Of a stretch of 64,000 nt of DNA, positions 44,735 through 53,861 are shown piece after piece; position 1 is the stretch's first letter, and every line of letters begins with the position of its first letter. The notes under the pieces are model-generated. The model was not told the DNA's origin. It saw nothing but the letters and a program-made list of their open reading frames with translations, and searched no databases. A program made the translations under genes and the position numbers. This stretch comes from Spelaeicoccus albus (GTDB lineage: Bacteria; Actinomycetota; Actinomycetes; Actinomycetales; Brevibacteriaceae): positions 3,172,518-3,236,517 of the forward strand of contig NZ_JACBZP010000001.1 of the NCBI RefSeq assembly GCF_013409065.1, read 5' to 3'.

Positions 44735-46171
44735 ATGAAGACCGAAGTATCAACTCATCGCGGCCGGGTGGCGGGCCTGCGCGACAACGGAATCGTGTCG
44801 TTCCGGGGAATCCCGTACGCCGCGGCACCCACTGGACGGCGCAGGTTCGCCGCCCCGGTCGGGCATGCCGGCTGGGTGGGAGTCCGCGATGCAACGCGGT
44901 TTGGCGCGACCTGCACGAGACGTCCGTATTCGGGGGCCCTCGGCGCCATCTTGCCGGACCCCGTGATTGCCGGCGACGATACGCTCAACGTCAACGTCTG
45001 GGCCCCTGCCGACGCCGAGCCGGGGTCGCTTCCGGTGCTGGTGTGGTTTCACGGCGGCTCGCTCGTGCACGGGTCGAACGCCGTGCCGATTTACGACGGA
45101 ACCGCCTTTGCAGCGTCCGGAATCGTGTTCGTGTCCGTCAATTACCGACTCGGCGTCGACGGTTTCGGCCAGCTGCCCGATGCGCCGGCCAACCGCGGTC
45201 TTCTCGACCAGCTCGCTGCTTTGCAATGGGTGCAGGTCAATATCGGTGCGTTCGGCGGCGACCACGACCGGGTCACGATTGCCGGCGAGTCGGCGGGAGC
45301 CTATAGCGTCGCCGCATTGATGGCCACGCCGCTCGGTGCGGGGTTGTTCCATCGCGCGGTGATGCAGAGCGGGCCGACTGCCGCAGCATCGTCCGATCAC
45401 GCCGCAGCCGTCACCGAGCGACTTGCCGGGATCCTTGGAGTGCCGCGCACGGCCGCCGCGCTGTCCGAGATCGACCTGCCGACTCTGGACGACGCACAGG
45501 AAGAACTCTTGGCCGACGGCTCGCCGTTGACCGGCGGACCGGCGTTCACCTTCGTCGTCGACGGCCACTCGCTGCCGGAGGGCCCCGACCGGCTGCTGGC
45601 CAAGGGCGCCGGCGGCGCCGTGCCGTTGCTGCTCGGGACGAATCGGGACGAATACCGGCTGTGGACGGTGCCCGGCGGCCGGACCGGCACCGTCTCGGAG
45701 GCCGCGTTGGCCCGCTCCGCCGAGCAGCTGGGCGTGCCGGATGCCGTCCTGCATCGCTACCGGGACCGGCCCGACAATTCGCCGGGTGAGATTTTGGGCC
45801 GGATCGCATCGGACCGGCTGCTGTGGCTACCGACCATGCGACTTGCCCGGGCACGGCGGAAGAACAGATCGGCCGCCACGTTCATGTACCAGTTCAATTG
45901 GCCGGCCGGCGAGCTGGGTGCCTGCCACGCGCTCGAGTTGCCGTTCGTGTTCGGCACCCACCGGGCGGCGTCCTCGCTGGTCGGCGCCGATGCGCCGGAC
46001 GATTTGCATCGGGCCATGCACGGTGCATGGGTGGACTTCATCAATTCCGCCGATCCGGGCTGGGCGCCGTGGAGTGCCGATCAGCCCACGATGGTCTTCG
46101 ATTCACCGGTCTCCGACGTGACCGACGGCCCGCGTGCCGCAGACTTCGAGGCCTACGGCGACTGGCGCTGA
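44735..46171 (+). CDS. Type-B carboxylesterase/lipase family protein
   Basis: 478-aa alpha/beta-hydrolase. The nucleophile motif is GESAGAYSV (about residue 186), the oxyanion hole WFHGGSLVHGS, and the signature FRGIPYAAAPTGRRRFAAP marks the carboxylesterase type-B family. No signal peptide, so it is cytosolic. It is a single gene inserted between hemW and lepA on the opposite strand, followed by a repeat-rich 244-bp gap, which suggests an insertion into this otherwise conserved block. The substrate is unknown. Confidence 0.88.
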   Translation: MKTEVSTHRGRVAGLRDNGIVSFRGIPYAAAPTGRRRFAAPVGHAGWVGVRDATRFGATCTRRPYSGALGAILPDPVIAGDDTLNVNVWAPADAEPGSLPVLVWFHGGSLVHGSNAVPIYDGTAFAASGIVFVSVNYRLGVDGFGQLPDAPANRGLLDQLAALQWVQVNIGAFGGDHDRVTIAGESAGAYSVAALMATPLGAGLFHRAVMQSGPTAAASSDHAAAVTERLAGILGVPRTAAALSEIDLPTLDDAQEELLADGSPLTGGPAFTFVVDGHSLPEGPDRLLAKGAGGAVPLLLGTNRDEYRLWTVPGGRTGTVSEAALARSAEQLGVPDAVLHRYRDRPDNSPGEILGRIASDRLLWLPTMRLARARRKNRSAATFMYQFNWPAGELGACHALELPFVFGTHRAASSLVGADAPDDLHRAMHGAWVDFINSADPGWAPWSADQPTMVFDSPVSDVTDGPRAADFEAYGDWR

Positions 46172-46198
46172 CCCGACGTCCCGGATTCACGCCGTTTT

Positions 46199-46260
46199 GG
46201 CTCCCCCGGCCCGCCGAGTGGTGGCGAATGGCTCCCCCGGCCCGCCGAGTGGTGGCGAAT
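46199..46260 (+). repeat. Two perfect tandem copies of a 31-bp unit
   Basis: The units at 46199-46229 and 46230-46260 are identical. Each contains CCGCCGAGTGGTGGCGAAT, the left arm of the adjoining palindrome, so the duplication arose from the palindromic element. Confidence 0.9.
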
Positions 46261-46302
46261 GGCTGCAAAATCGGCGATTTTGCAGCCATTCGCCACCACT
46301 CG
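46246..46302. repeat. Dispersed palindromic element, copy 2 (perfect 27-nt arms)
   Basis: Arms 46246-46272 and 46276-46302 are perfectly complementary with loop GGC. The arms are the same family as 29028-29088. Placed between convergent carboxylesterase and lepA, it would form a strong transcript hairpin and could serve as terminator for either. Confidence 0.9.
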
Positions 46303-46304
46303 GG

Positions 46305-46360
46305 ACTCGGAATGCGGCACTCGGAATGCGGCACTCGGAATGCGGCAATCGGACTGCGGC
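46305..46360 (+). repeat. Four tandem copies of a 14-bp unit
   Basis: ACTCGGAATGCGGC is repeated exactly at 46305, 46319 and 46333, with a fourth, diverged copy at 46347. There are no spacers, so it is not a CRISPR array. Confidence 0.9.
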
Positions 46361-46415
46361 ACGCCGGAGCGAGGGCTCACCCCTGCCGGCATTGCCGCGA
46401 TAGTCGCCCGGCGTC

Positions 46416-48290
46416 CTACTTCTTGTCGCCCTTGCCGCCGCCGTCGTCGGAGGACAAGGCGGCGATGAAGGCCTCTTGGGGCACTTCGACCCGTCCGACC
46501 ATCTTCATCCGCTTCTTGCCTTCCTTTTGCTTTTCGAGCAGTTTGCGCTTGCGGCTGATGTCGCCGCCGTAACATTTGCTCAGCACGTCCTTGCGGATGG
46601 CGCGGATCGTCTCGCGGGCGATGATACGCGAACCGATGGCGGCTTGGATCGGCACTTCGAATTGCTGACGCGGGATCAGCTCCCGCAATTTGCCCGCCAT
46701 CATCACGCCGTACGCATACGACTTGTCCTTGTGCACGATCGCGGAGAATGCGTCCACTTGCTCGCCCTGCAACAAAATATCGACCTTGACGAGGTCGGCG
46801 CTTTGATCACCGGACGGTTCGTATTCGAGCGATGCGTAGCCGCGGGTCTTCGACTTGAGAATGTCGAAGAAGTCGAACACGATCTCGGCCAAGGGCAGCG
46901 TGTACCGCAGTTCGACCCGGTCCTCGGACAGGTAGTCCATGCCGATCATCGTGCCGCGCCGCGTTTGGCACAGTTCCATGACGGCGCCGACGAATTCGCT
47001 CGGAGTCAGCACCGTGGCCCGGACTATCGGCTCGCGCACGTCGGCGATCTTGCCGATCGGGTATTCACTCGGGTTCGTCACCACGAGTTCGGAGCCGTCT
47101 TCCATGGTGACGTCGTAGATCACGTTGGGCGCCGTGGCAATCAGATTCAAATTGAATTCGCGCTCGAGTCGTTCCCGGATGATCTCGAGGTGCAGCAGGC
47201 CCAGGAACCCGACGCGGAAGCCGAACCCCAGCGCGGCGGAGGTCTCCGGCTCGTATACCAGTGCGGCGTCGTTGAGTTTGAGCTTGTCGAAGGCATCACG
47301 CAACGCCGGGTACTCCGAGCCGTCGACGGGGTAGATTCCCGAGAACACCATCGGCTTCGGATCTTGGTACCCGCTCAGTGCATCGGACGCCGGCGCCGCA
47401 GCGGACGTCACGGTGTCGCCGACCTTTGACTGACGCACATCCTTCACACCGGTGATCAGGTAGCCGACTTCGCCGACGCCAAGCCCTTTCGAGGGTTCGG
47501 GTTCGGGCGAGCTGACGCCGATTTCCAATAACTCGTGCGTGGCGCGCGTCGACATCATGACGATCTTTTCGCGTGGAGTCAGCTTGCCGTCGACGACGCG
47601 GACGTACGTGACGACGCCGCGGTACGTGTCGTACACGGAGTCGAAGATCATGGCGCGTGCCGGCGCGTCCGGGTCGCCGTGAGGCGCCGGAATGTCGCTG
47701 ACGATGCGGTCGAGCACCGCCTCGACGCCTTCACCGGTCTTGCCGGACACCAGCAGACATTCCTCGGGTTCGCACCCGATCAAGTGGGCAAGCTCATCGG
47801 CATACTTCTCCGGTTGAGCCGCGGGCAGATCGATCTTGTTGAGCACCGGGATGATCGTCAGATCGTGTTCCATCGCCAAATACAGGTTCGCCAGCGTCTG
47901 CGCTTCGATGCCCTGTGCCGCATCGACGAGCAGCAACGTGCCCTCGCACGCGGCAAGGGAGCGGGAGACCTCGTAGGTGAAGTCGACGTGCCCGGGCGTG
48001 TCGATCATGTTGAGCGCGTACGGCTGGCCGTCGACCTGCCACGGCATCCGGACCGCCTGCGATTTGATGGTGATACCGCGTTCGCGTTCGATATCCATCC
48101 GGTCCAGGTACTGTGCGCGCATGCCGCGGGATTCGACGACTCCGGTCCGCTGCAGCATCCGATCGGCCAGCGTCGACTTGCCGTGGTCGATATGCGCGAT
48201 GATGGAGAAGTTGCGGATCAAATCGGCCGAAGTCGCCGACGGACGGATGGGCGACGCGGACTGGTGCGCGTCGGCACGCTGTGAAGACAC
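46416..48290 (-). CDS. lepA: Elongation factor 4 (LepA)
   Basis: 624-aa translational GTPase that acts on stalled or assembling ribosomes. G1 is [10 protein letters not shown]3 DTPGHVDF, G4 NKIDLP; the EF-G-like domains and the LepA-specific C-terminal domain ([25 protein letters not shown]) follow. It starts at a GTG after an acidic-poor leader ([13 protein letters not shown]) typical of actinobacteria. The divergent EEP gene starts within 132 bp. Confidence 0.96.
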   Translation of the reverse strand: MSSQRADAHQSASPIRPSATSADLIRNFSIIAHIDHGKSTLADRMLQRTGVVESRGMRAQYLDRMDIERERGITIKSQAVRMPWQVDGQPYALNMIDTPGHVDFTYEVSRSLAACEGTLLLVDAAQGIEAQTLANLYLAMEHDLTIIPVLNKIDLPAAQPEKYADELAHLIGCEPEECLLVSGKTGEGVEAVLDRIVSDIPAPHGDPDAPARAMIFDSVYDTYRGVVTYVRVVDGKLTPREKIVMMSTRATHELLEIGVSSPEPEPSKGLGVGEVGYLITGVKDVRQSKVGDTVTSAAAPASDALSGYQDPKPMVFSGIYPVDGSEYPALRDAFDKLKLNDAALVYEPETSAALGFGFRVGFLGLLHLEIIRERLEREFNLNLIATAPNVIYDVTMEDGSELVVTNPSEYPIGKIADVREPIVRATVLTPSEFVGAVMELCQTRRGTMIGMDYLSEDRVELRYTLPLAEIVFDFFDILKSKTRGYASLEYEPSGDQSADLVKVDILLQGEQVDAFSAIVHKDKSYAYGVMMAGKLRELIPRQQFEVPIQAAIGSRIIARETIRAIRKDVLSKCYGGDISRKRKLLEKQKEGKKRMKMVGRVEVPQEAFIAALSSDDGGGKGDKK

Positions 48291-48421
48291 AGTGAGAAGT
48301 ACCTCGTTCGTTGGTCGGGAGACTCCATCATCCCATGACGGCGGTCGCCCCGCGAAAACACGACGTCAATATGGAGGTGAGGGCCATCGGGTCTTCGACG
48401 GAACGGACCGACAATTCGTTC

Positions 48422-49240
48422 ATGCCCGCGCCGGCCGCCGGCGAGCTGTCCGTGATGTCATTCAATCTGCGTTATGCGGCAGCGCGCGACGGCCACCCGT
48501 GGAATCGGCGGTTGCCCGTGATGGCCGAACTCATTGCGCGCGAATCGCCGACAGTGATCGGCACGCAGGAGGGCCTTTTCGATCAATTGGGGTCGTTGCT
48601 TGCGCGCTTGCCGGCCCGCTACCAATGGACGGGTGACGGCCGGCTGGGCGGAAACGACGGCGAGTTCGCGGCGGTCATCTTCGACTCGACCCGGCTGACG
48701 GCTTCGGGCGCGGACAACTTCTGGTTGTCGCGCACCCCTGACGTACCGGGGTCGAAGGACTGGCACAGCAGCCTGCCGCGAATGGCCACGCGGGTGACGT
48801 TCGAGACGCCGGACGCCGGCCGGTTCACGTTCGTGAACACGCATTTCGACCATCGCTCGGCAGAGGCCCGGCGACAATCCGCCATGCTGTTGCGACGCCG
48901 TGCGGATGCCGAGGATTGTCCCGTGATCATGACCGGCGACTTCAACGCGGATGCCGGGTCCGACGAATACGCGCTTCTCACCGGACACCCGTCGCCGCTT
49001 GTCGATGCCTGGCCGCGCGCGCGCCGCATCGTCGGCAGCGACGTCGGCACATTTCACGGCTACCGCGGCCCGGTTCCGGGCGGCCCGCACATCGATTGGC
49101 TGCTCACGACGACGGACGTTTCGGTCGCAGCGGCCGGGGTCAACACTTTCCAGGTCGACGGCGACTATCCCTCCGACCATTTCCCGCTCCAGGCCGTCGT
49201 CGGGTTGCCCGGCCGGGGGCGAGACGGCCCGTTAGACTAG
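48422..49240 (+). CDS. Endonuclease/exonuclease/phosphatase family protein
   Basis: 272-aa member of the EEP (DNase I-like) superfamily: MSFNLRYA, GTQEGLFDQLG (metal Glu), FVNTHFDHRS, MTGDFNADAGSDEY and DYPSDHFPLQA (catalytic His) are all present. The substrate could be DNA, a phosphoinositide or another phosphodiester. No signal peptide. The start is uncertain: the ATG at 48422 gives the conserved N-terminus, but in-frame ATGs at 48335 and 48371 exist, the latter overlapping GGAGGT. Confidence 0.8.
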   Translation: MPAPAAGELSVMSFNLRYAAARDGHPWNRRLPVMAELIARESPTVIGTQEGLFDQLGSLLARLPARYQWTGDGRLGGNDGEFAAVIFDSTRLTASGADNFWLSRTPDVPGSKDWHSSLPRMATRVTFETPDAGRFTFVNTHFDHRSAEARRQSAMLLRRRADAEDCPVIMTGDFNADAGSDEYALLTGHPSPLVDAWPRARRIVGSDVGTFHGYRGPVPGGPHIDWLLTTTDVSVAAAGVNTFQVDGDYPSDHFPLQAVVGLPGRGRDGPLD

Positions 49241-49246
49241 GAGACC

Positions 49247-49879
49247 ATGGGAATCGGTGATTACGCCCGTCGGATGGCCGGGCGCGCTGTACGCAGCGGC
49301 GTGCGGAGCGTCGCCCGAGTGGCCTTGGACCGGTTGGACCGGGCCTCACAGCAGCGCGGCGGACCGTCGATCCCGATCCCGGAGGATCTGCGACGCAAGC
49401 CTCGGGCCGATCGGAGCCGATCGAAAGGGCCGATCGTCACGGGCGAAGTCATCAGCGATTATCCGGGCGATTTCACGGCACGGGTCAGCCCGCGTTACGC
49501 GCCCGACCCGGACGGCAAGCCGGATCCGGGTGAAATCGTGTGGGGCTGGGTCCCGTTCGAAGACGATTACTCTCGCGGCAAGGACCGGCCGGTGCTCGTC
49601 GTCGGACACGATGGACGGTGGTTGCTCGTGCTGATGCTGACGAGTCGCGACCACATCGACCCCTCGCACAACGGACTGCGCGCCGATCATGGCGACTATT
49701 GGTTCGATATCGGCTCGGGCCCGTGGGATTCACGCGGGCGCAACTCGGAGATCCGTTTAGACCGCGTCATACGCATGCAGGAGTCCGCGGTGCGGCGCGA
49801 AGGAGCGGTCATGCCGCGGCGGAGGTTCGATGCGGTGGTGCGGGCCATGCAGCACGCTCGATTCTCGGATCCGCTGTAG
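49247..49879 (+). CDS. PemK/MazF-like protein without adjacent antitoxin
   Basis: 210 aa. A basic ~60-residue N-terminal region rich in Arg precedes a PemK/MazF-like domain (PDPGEIVWGWVPFEDDYSRGKDRPVLVVGHDG ... LMLTSRDH). MazF toxins are sequence-specific mRNA interferases. No antitoxin gene is seen on either side; it starts 6 bp after the EEP gene and ends 68 bp before rpsT. Chromosomal actinobacterial members in this rpsT-lepA position are common, so a housekeeping role is as likely as a toxin role. Confidence 0.78.
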   Translation: MGIGDYARRMAGRAVRSGVRSVARVALDRLDRASQQRGGPSIPIPEDLRRKPRADRSRSKGPIVTGEVISDYPGDFTARVSPRYAPDPDGKPDPGEIVWGWVPFEDDYSRGKDRPVLVVGHDGRWLLVLMLTSRDHIDPSHNGLRADHGDYWFDIGSGPWDSRGRNSEIRLDRVIRMQESAVRREGAVMPRRRFDAVVRAMQHARFSDPL

Positions 49880-49889
49880 TTGCTGATAG

Positions 49890-49895
49890 TATGAT
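49890..49895 (+). promoter_or_regulatory. Candidate -10 box for rpsT
   Basis: TATGAT, 58 bp before the rpsT start, is the best -10 match in the 68-bp gap. No good -35 is apparent at 16-18 bp upstream. Confidence 0.35.
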
Positions 49896-49947
49896 CCGTC
49901 GGCACCCTCATGACCTTTGAATCAAAAATTTTACGAAAGAGTTCAAG

Positions 49948-50208
49948 TTGGCAAACATCAAGTCACAGATCAAGCGAATCGGCACAAACGAAAAGGCCCG
50001 TCAGCGCAACCGCGCCGTCAAGACCGAAGTGAAGACCGCGATTCGTGCATTCCGTGAGGCAGCTGTCGCCGGCGATAAGGATGCTGCTGCGGAAGCTCAG
50101 CGCGTTGCCGGGCGCAAGCTCGACAAGGCCGTCAGCAAGGGCGTCCTGCACAAGAACAACGCCGCCAACCGCAAGTCGTCGATCGCCAAGCGCGCCAACG
50201 CGCTCTAA
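49948..50208 (+). CDS. rpsT: 30S ribosomal protein S20
   Basis: 86-aa helical primary 16S rRNA-binding protein ([24 protein letters not shown], and C-terminal [23 protein letters not shown]). The only fitting start is TTG at 49948, giving the classic MANIKSQ N-terminus; the SD (AAAGAG) is poor. E. coli rpsT also starts at UUG and is autoregulated in translation. A strong terminator hairpin follows. Confidence 0.95.
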   Translation: MANIKSQIKRIGTNEKARQRNRAVKTEVKTAIRAFREAAVAGDKDAAAEAQRVAGRKLDKAVSKGVLHKNNAANRKSSIAKRANAL

Positions 50209-50224
50209 AGACTTTCCGACTTTC

Positions 50225-50254
50225 CAAACGGCGTCGCTTCGGCGGCGCCGTTTG
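50225..50254 (+). terminator. Rho-independent-type terminator hairpin after rpsT
   Basis: 13-bp stem CAAACGGCGTCGC / GCGGCGCCGTTTG with one G-U pair, closed by a TTCG tetraloop. It begins 17 nt after the rpsT stop. The following sequence is only weakly T-rich. Confidence 0.75.
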
Positions 50255-50296
50255 CGTTTGCCGGCATAGATTTCGCGCACGACCGGAAGGAATCGC

Positions 50297-50731
50297 ATGC
50301 GCCGCGTCCTCACTCCGCATTGGAGCATCGACCTCGACGAGTCCTTCGAATCTCGCGTCGTCGACGGCGACTTGAAAATGGTGTCGGCCGGGCCCCCGAT
50401 GCGTACCGTGCTGGTCTCCGTCCTGGTGCCGCCGGCATCGCTGGCCCCCTTCGAGGTGCTCTCGCAGGCAGGCGCCGCGCCGGACGGCGTCGAAGTGCTC
50501 GAGCGCATCGGCGGCGGCGACGACGATGAGGCGCGACTCGGGCATTGGTGCGCCGAGGAGGCCATGGACGGTTCAGCGACCCAGTATTCCCTTTATTGCT
50601 CGACGGCCCGGCGCGGACAACTGGTGCGGATCACTTTCGTCTCCGACGTGGCCGCGGACAAATCGTGGGCGCTCGATTCCTGGAACAGCCTGGAATTTCA
50701 GGTGACCCCGCATCCGGAAACGTTCGACTGA
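50297..50731 (+). CDS. Hypothetical protein
   Basis: 144 aa, soluble, not recognised. It is mostly beta-rich in appearance (DGDLKMVSAGPPMRTVLVSVLVPP ... GQLVRITFVSDV) with an acidic patch GGGDDDEAR. There is no signal peptide or membrane segment. The region GRKESHATG-like SD (GGAAGGAA) precedes the ATG. Codon use looks like its neighbours. It sits between the rpsT terminator and convergent holA. Confidence 0.7.
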   Translation: MRRVLTPHWSIDLDESFESRVVDGDLKMVSAGPPMRTVLVSVLVPPASLAPFEVLSQAGAAPDGVEVLERIGGGDDDEARLGHWCAEEAMDGSATQYSLYCSTARRGQLVRITFVSDVAADKSWALDSWNSLEFQVTPHPETFD

Positions 50732-50742
50732 CGACGGGATAG

Positions 50743-51744
50743 TCACCGCGGACGGCGTGCGGCCGCCGCCACGGTGGTGAGCATCTTCTCCAATGCGTAC
50801 ACGGGGTCGCGGCCGGCCCCTTTGACGGCTCGGTCGGCTTCGGCCACCGCGCCGATTGCATCCGCCAGGCCGTCCGGCGTCCACCGGGCTACTTCACGTC
50901 GGGCGCGGTCCACTTGCCACGGTGCCATGCCCAGCTGGCCGGGCGAGGTGCCCCTGCCCAGCGCCGACACCTTGGCCATTCCGCGGAGTTTCATGGCCAT
51001 GGCGGCTACCAGCGGAACGGGATCGACGCCCGTCGCCACGGCATGGCGGACAAGGCTGAGCGCCTGAGCCGTCCGGCCGGCGACTGCCGCGTCGGCTACT
51101 TTGAATCCGGTCGCCTCGACTCTGCCGCCGTAATACAGCTCGACCTGACGGGCATCGATGGTCCCGCTGGTGTCTTCGATCAATTGACGGCATCCGGCGG
51201 CCAACTCGCCCAGATCGGCGCCGACCGCGTCGAGGAGCGCACGGAGAGCCGCGGGACGGATCGTGCGGCCCGCGCGCCGGAACTCGCCGGCAGCGAAGTC
51301 GCTGCGCTCGGATTCCTTCTTCAGCGGCTGGGCTTCGATGACGGGCGCCCCACTGGCCTTGACGGCGTCCAGAAGTTTTTTGCCGCGCACTCCCCCGCCG
51401 TGCCGCAGGACAAGCGTGACGTCGCTTTGAATATCTTCCAGATAGTTCACGGCATCGGTGAGGAATGCATCGTTGGTGGCCTCGACGCCGTCCACGATCA
51501 ACAGTTTGGTCTCGCCGAACAAGGACGGCGAGGTGAGAGTGGCAAGCTGTCCCGACTCGTAGCTGGAGGCCTCCAGATTCGTCAGTTCGATCGCGGGGTC
51601 GGCTTCCCTGGCCTGATCCTGGATCGAACTCACCGCCCTGTCGGCAAGTACCGATTCGCTGCCGGTCACCAGCACGACCGGCGCCGGGGCGGCCCGGTGC
51701 CACGGGACGAGGTTGGCCTTGGCGGCCTTCTTGTTGGGGCTCAC
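50743..51744 (-). CDS. holA: DNA polymerase III subunit delta
   Basis: 333-aa clamp-loader subunit that opens the sliding clamp. It matches the delta family in the N-terminal part (VVLVTGSESVLADRAVSSI, LFGETKLLIVDGVE, LVLRHGGG) and the C-terminal collar (AAMAMKLRGMAKVSALGRG). No Walker motif, as expected for delta. The GTG start at 51744. Its position beside rpsT is the standard actinobacterial arrangement (comEC-holA-rpsT); comEC itself is not present in the window. Confidence 0.93.
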   Translation of the reverse strand: MSPNKKAAKANLVPWHRAAPAPVVLVTGSESVLADRAVSSIQDQAREADPAIELTNLEASSYESGQLATLTSPSLFGETKLLIVDGVEATNDAFLTDAVNYLEDIQSDVTLVLRHGGGVRGKKLLDAVKASGAPVIEAQPLKKESERSDFAAGEFRRAGRTIRPAALRALLDAVGADLGELAAGCRQLIEDTSGTIDARQVELYYGGRVEATGFKVADAAVAGRTAQALSLVRHAVATGVDPVPLVAAMAMKLRGMAKVSALGRGTSPGQLGMAPWQVDRARREVARWTPDGLADAIGAVAEADRAVKGAGRDPVYALEKMLTTVAAAARRPR

Positions 51745-51786
51745 CCTTATACTGTGCCATGCCGGGCCGACATCCGCACCGCCGCC

Positions 51787-53835
51787 TCACAGTGACAGGC
51801 TCGGGTGCAGTTTGCCGACGGTCCACATCCGTCCTCGATGGCTTGCCGCGATGGTAGCGAGCAGGGCGAGGCAGGTGGTGACGACGAGCACGAGCACGCA
51901 GCCGCCCACGATCGCGCCGTCTCCACCCGCCGTGAGAATACGCAAGCCGCGCACCGCGTAGGTCATCGGCATGAACGGCGAAATGGCCTGGAAGAATCCC
52001 GGCGACGTCGCGACCGGATAGGTGCCGCCCGCCGACGTCAATTGCAAGACGAGCAGGATGAGGCCGAGTAGCCGGCCGATGGCCCCGAAGAGGGCAACGA
52101 GGGCCTGATGGACTGCCGCAAAGCACACCGCCACCAATACTCCGAACCCGAGAACCGCCGGAATGCTGGGCGCCGACAAGCCGACGAAAAGGAACAACAC
52201 CCCAAAGAGCACCAACGCCTGCACTACCCCCAGTGCCGCACCCGGAAGCCAACCGGCCAGCATAATCCGCCACGATCGGACAGTCGACGCCAGCGCCCGC
52301 ACCGGCACGGCTTTCAAGAGCATGAACGTGACCATGCCGCCGATCCAGAGCGCAAGCGGCACGAAGAACGGCGCAAGCCCCTCCCCGTAGTGGTCGACGG
52401 CGTTCAGCGTCGTTTGCGTCGCGTTCACCGGCGATGCCGCCACGTCGCTGCGGGTTGCCCTGTCGGATTTGGAATAGGTCGGGATCTGCTTGACGCCTTT
52501 GTCCAGACCGGCCGACAGGTCGACGATCCCGGAGTACAGTTTGTCGGAACCGTTATCGATCTTTCGGGCCCCTCGTACGGATTTCCCGACGCCGGCGTGC
52601 AGTTGGTTCGCTCCGCCTGCCAGCCGCGCCGCGCCCGTTGACAGCGTCGTCAATCCGGTGTGCAGGCGCGCGGCGCCGGACGACACCTTCCGCGCGCCGT
52701 CATTGAGGGAATTGACCTTCCGATCGACAGTCCTGGCGGTGGCGACAGCCGAGTTCGCCCTCTCGCGAAGCTGCTGATCGATGCGTGCCGCGCGGCTTTC
52801 GTGCTGCGCAGCACGCGCGGAGGCGTCGTCGAGCCGCGACTCGGCGGTATTCAACGTCTTGGCGAGCCGGACGATATCCGGATCGTGCGGATATTTCTTT
52901 TGCAGGGCGGAAATTTCCGATCGGCTGGATTGACGGATCGTCGTGCCGGTCTTGTCAAAGTCGCTTTTTGCCTGACGTGCAGTGGTCCGGGCGGAATCGG
53001 CAAGCGTCGCGGCCTTGGCGCGCACTTGCTCCACGCGCGAGGTTGCCGAATCGGCGCCGGCGGCCAGCCGGGAGGTTCCTTCGGCCACTTGGCCGGCGCC
53101 ATCGGCCAATGTCGCACTGTTCGAAGCCGCACTGCGCGCGCCGTCATTGACGTCGTCGGCGCCGTCCGCGAGTTTTCCGGACGCCGTGTCGAGCTTCGTC
53201 AGGCCCGTGACGAGACTGCCAGTGGCGTCGCGCAAGTCGGACGATCCCGAATTCAGCCGGTGCGCGCCGGATGCTGCCTTCGACGTCTGTGCGTGGATGT
53301 CGTTGAAACCGACGTACATTTTGCTCAGATAGTTGGCGGTGGTCGTATGGTCCAGACTCGTTCGGATGCCCGATAGCACCGTGGACGAGAGCTGCCCGAC
53401 GACGAAATTGTTCGAGTCGTTGGTCGTGAAGGACAGTTTTGCGCGGTGCGGATCTTTCCCGCCGGTGCTCACGAGCGATGACGAAAAACCCGGCGGTATC
53501 GTGAGCACTGCGTAATAGGATCCATCCTTGAGCCCCGCTTTTGCCTTCTCGGCCGAGGTCGCAGTCCAGTCGAAGCCGGCCGCGCCCTTTGCGGTCACCG
53601 AATCGACAAGGTCGTCGCCGGCGGTGAGCCGCTCGGACGATTGCGGCTGCACCGCACCGCGATCCTCGTTGACGACCGCGGCGTGCAGCCGGCCCAGATG
53701 CTCCGTCGGCTTCCAGTTGGCCGACAGGTACAGGCCGCCGTAGATCGTCGGCACGATCAGGATTGCCGCCACTGCGGCTTTCGTCAGCGACGTGCGCTTG
53801 AACCGGGAGAGCTCGAGCCATGAAAGGGAGAACAT
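51787..53835 (-). CDS. YhgE/Pip-family membrane protein
   Basis: 682 aa. One N-terminal membrane helix (AAVAAILIVPTIYGGLYL), a ~450-residue extracytoplasmic region with long heptad-like repeats of LxxGAxxLxxG type (two blocks around residues 150-240 and 340-430), and five to six C-terminal membrane helices of the ABC-2 permease type. This is the YhgE/Pip layout (phage-infection protein; in other species linked to export of small WXG/LXG-type cargo). SD AAGAG precedes ATG 53835. It is paired with the ATPase-like gene upstream, 26 bp away. Confidence 0.88.
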   Translation of the reverse strand: MFSLSWLELSRFKRTSLTKAAVAAILIVPTIYGGLYLSANWKPTEHLGRLHAAVVNEDRGAVQPQSSERLTAGDDLVDSVTAKGAAGFDWTATSAEKAKAGLKDGSYYAVLTIPPGFSSSLVSTGGKDPHRAKLSFTTNDSNNFVVGQLSSTVLSGIRTSLDHTTTANYLSKMYVGFNDIHAQTSKAASGAHRLNSGSSDLRDATGSLVTGLTKLDTASGKLADGADDVNDGARSAASNSATLADGAGQVAEGTSRLAAGADSATSRVEQVRAKAATLADSARTTARQAKSDFDKTGTTIRQSSRSEISALQKKYPHDPDIVRLAKTLNTAESRLDDASARAAQHESRAARIDQQLRERANSAVATARTVDRKVNSLNDGARKVSSGAARLHTGLTTLSTGAARLAGGANQLHAGVGKSVRGARKIDNGSDKLYSGIVDLSAGLDKGVKQIPTYSKSDRATRSDVAASPVNATQTTLNAVDHYGEGLAPFFVPLALWIGGMVTFMLLKAVPVRALASTVRSWRIMLAGWLPGAALGVVQALVLFGVLFLFVGLSAPSIPAVLGFGVLVAVCFAAVHQALVALFGAIGRLLGLILLVLQLTSAGGTYPVATSPGFFQAISPFMPMTYAVRGLRILTAGGDGAIVGGCVLVLVVTTCLALLATIAASHRGRMWTVGKLHPSLSL

Positions 53836-53861
53836 CGACGACTCTTTCGTTGTGTCGGGGA

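Noticed and set aside
46305-46360. Possible CRISPR array
   Set aside because: The four 14-bp units are directly adjacent, with no spacers and no cas genes nearby; it is a simple tandem repeat.
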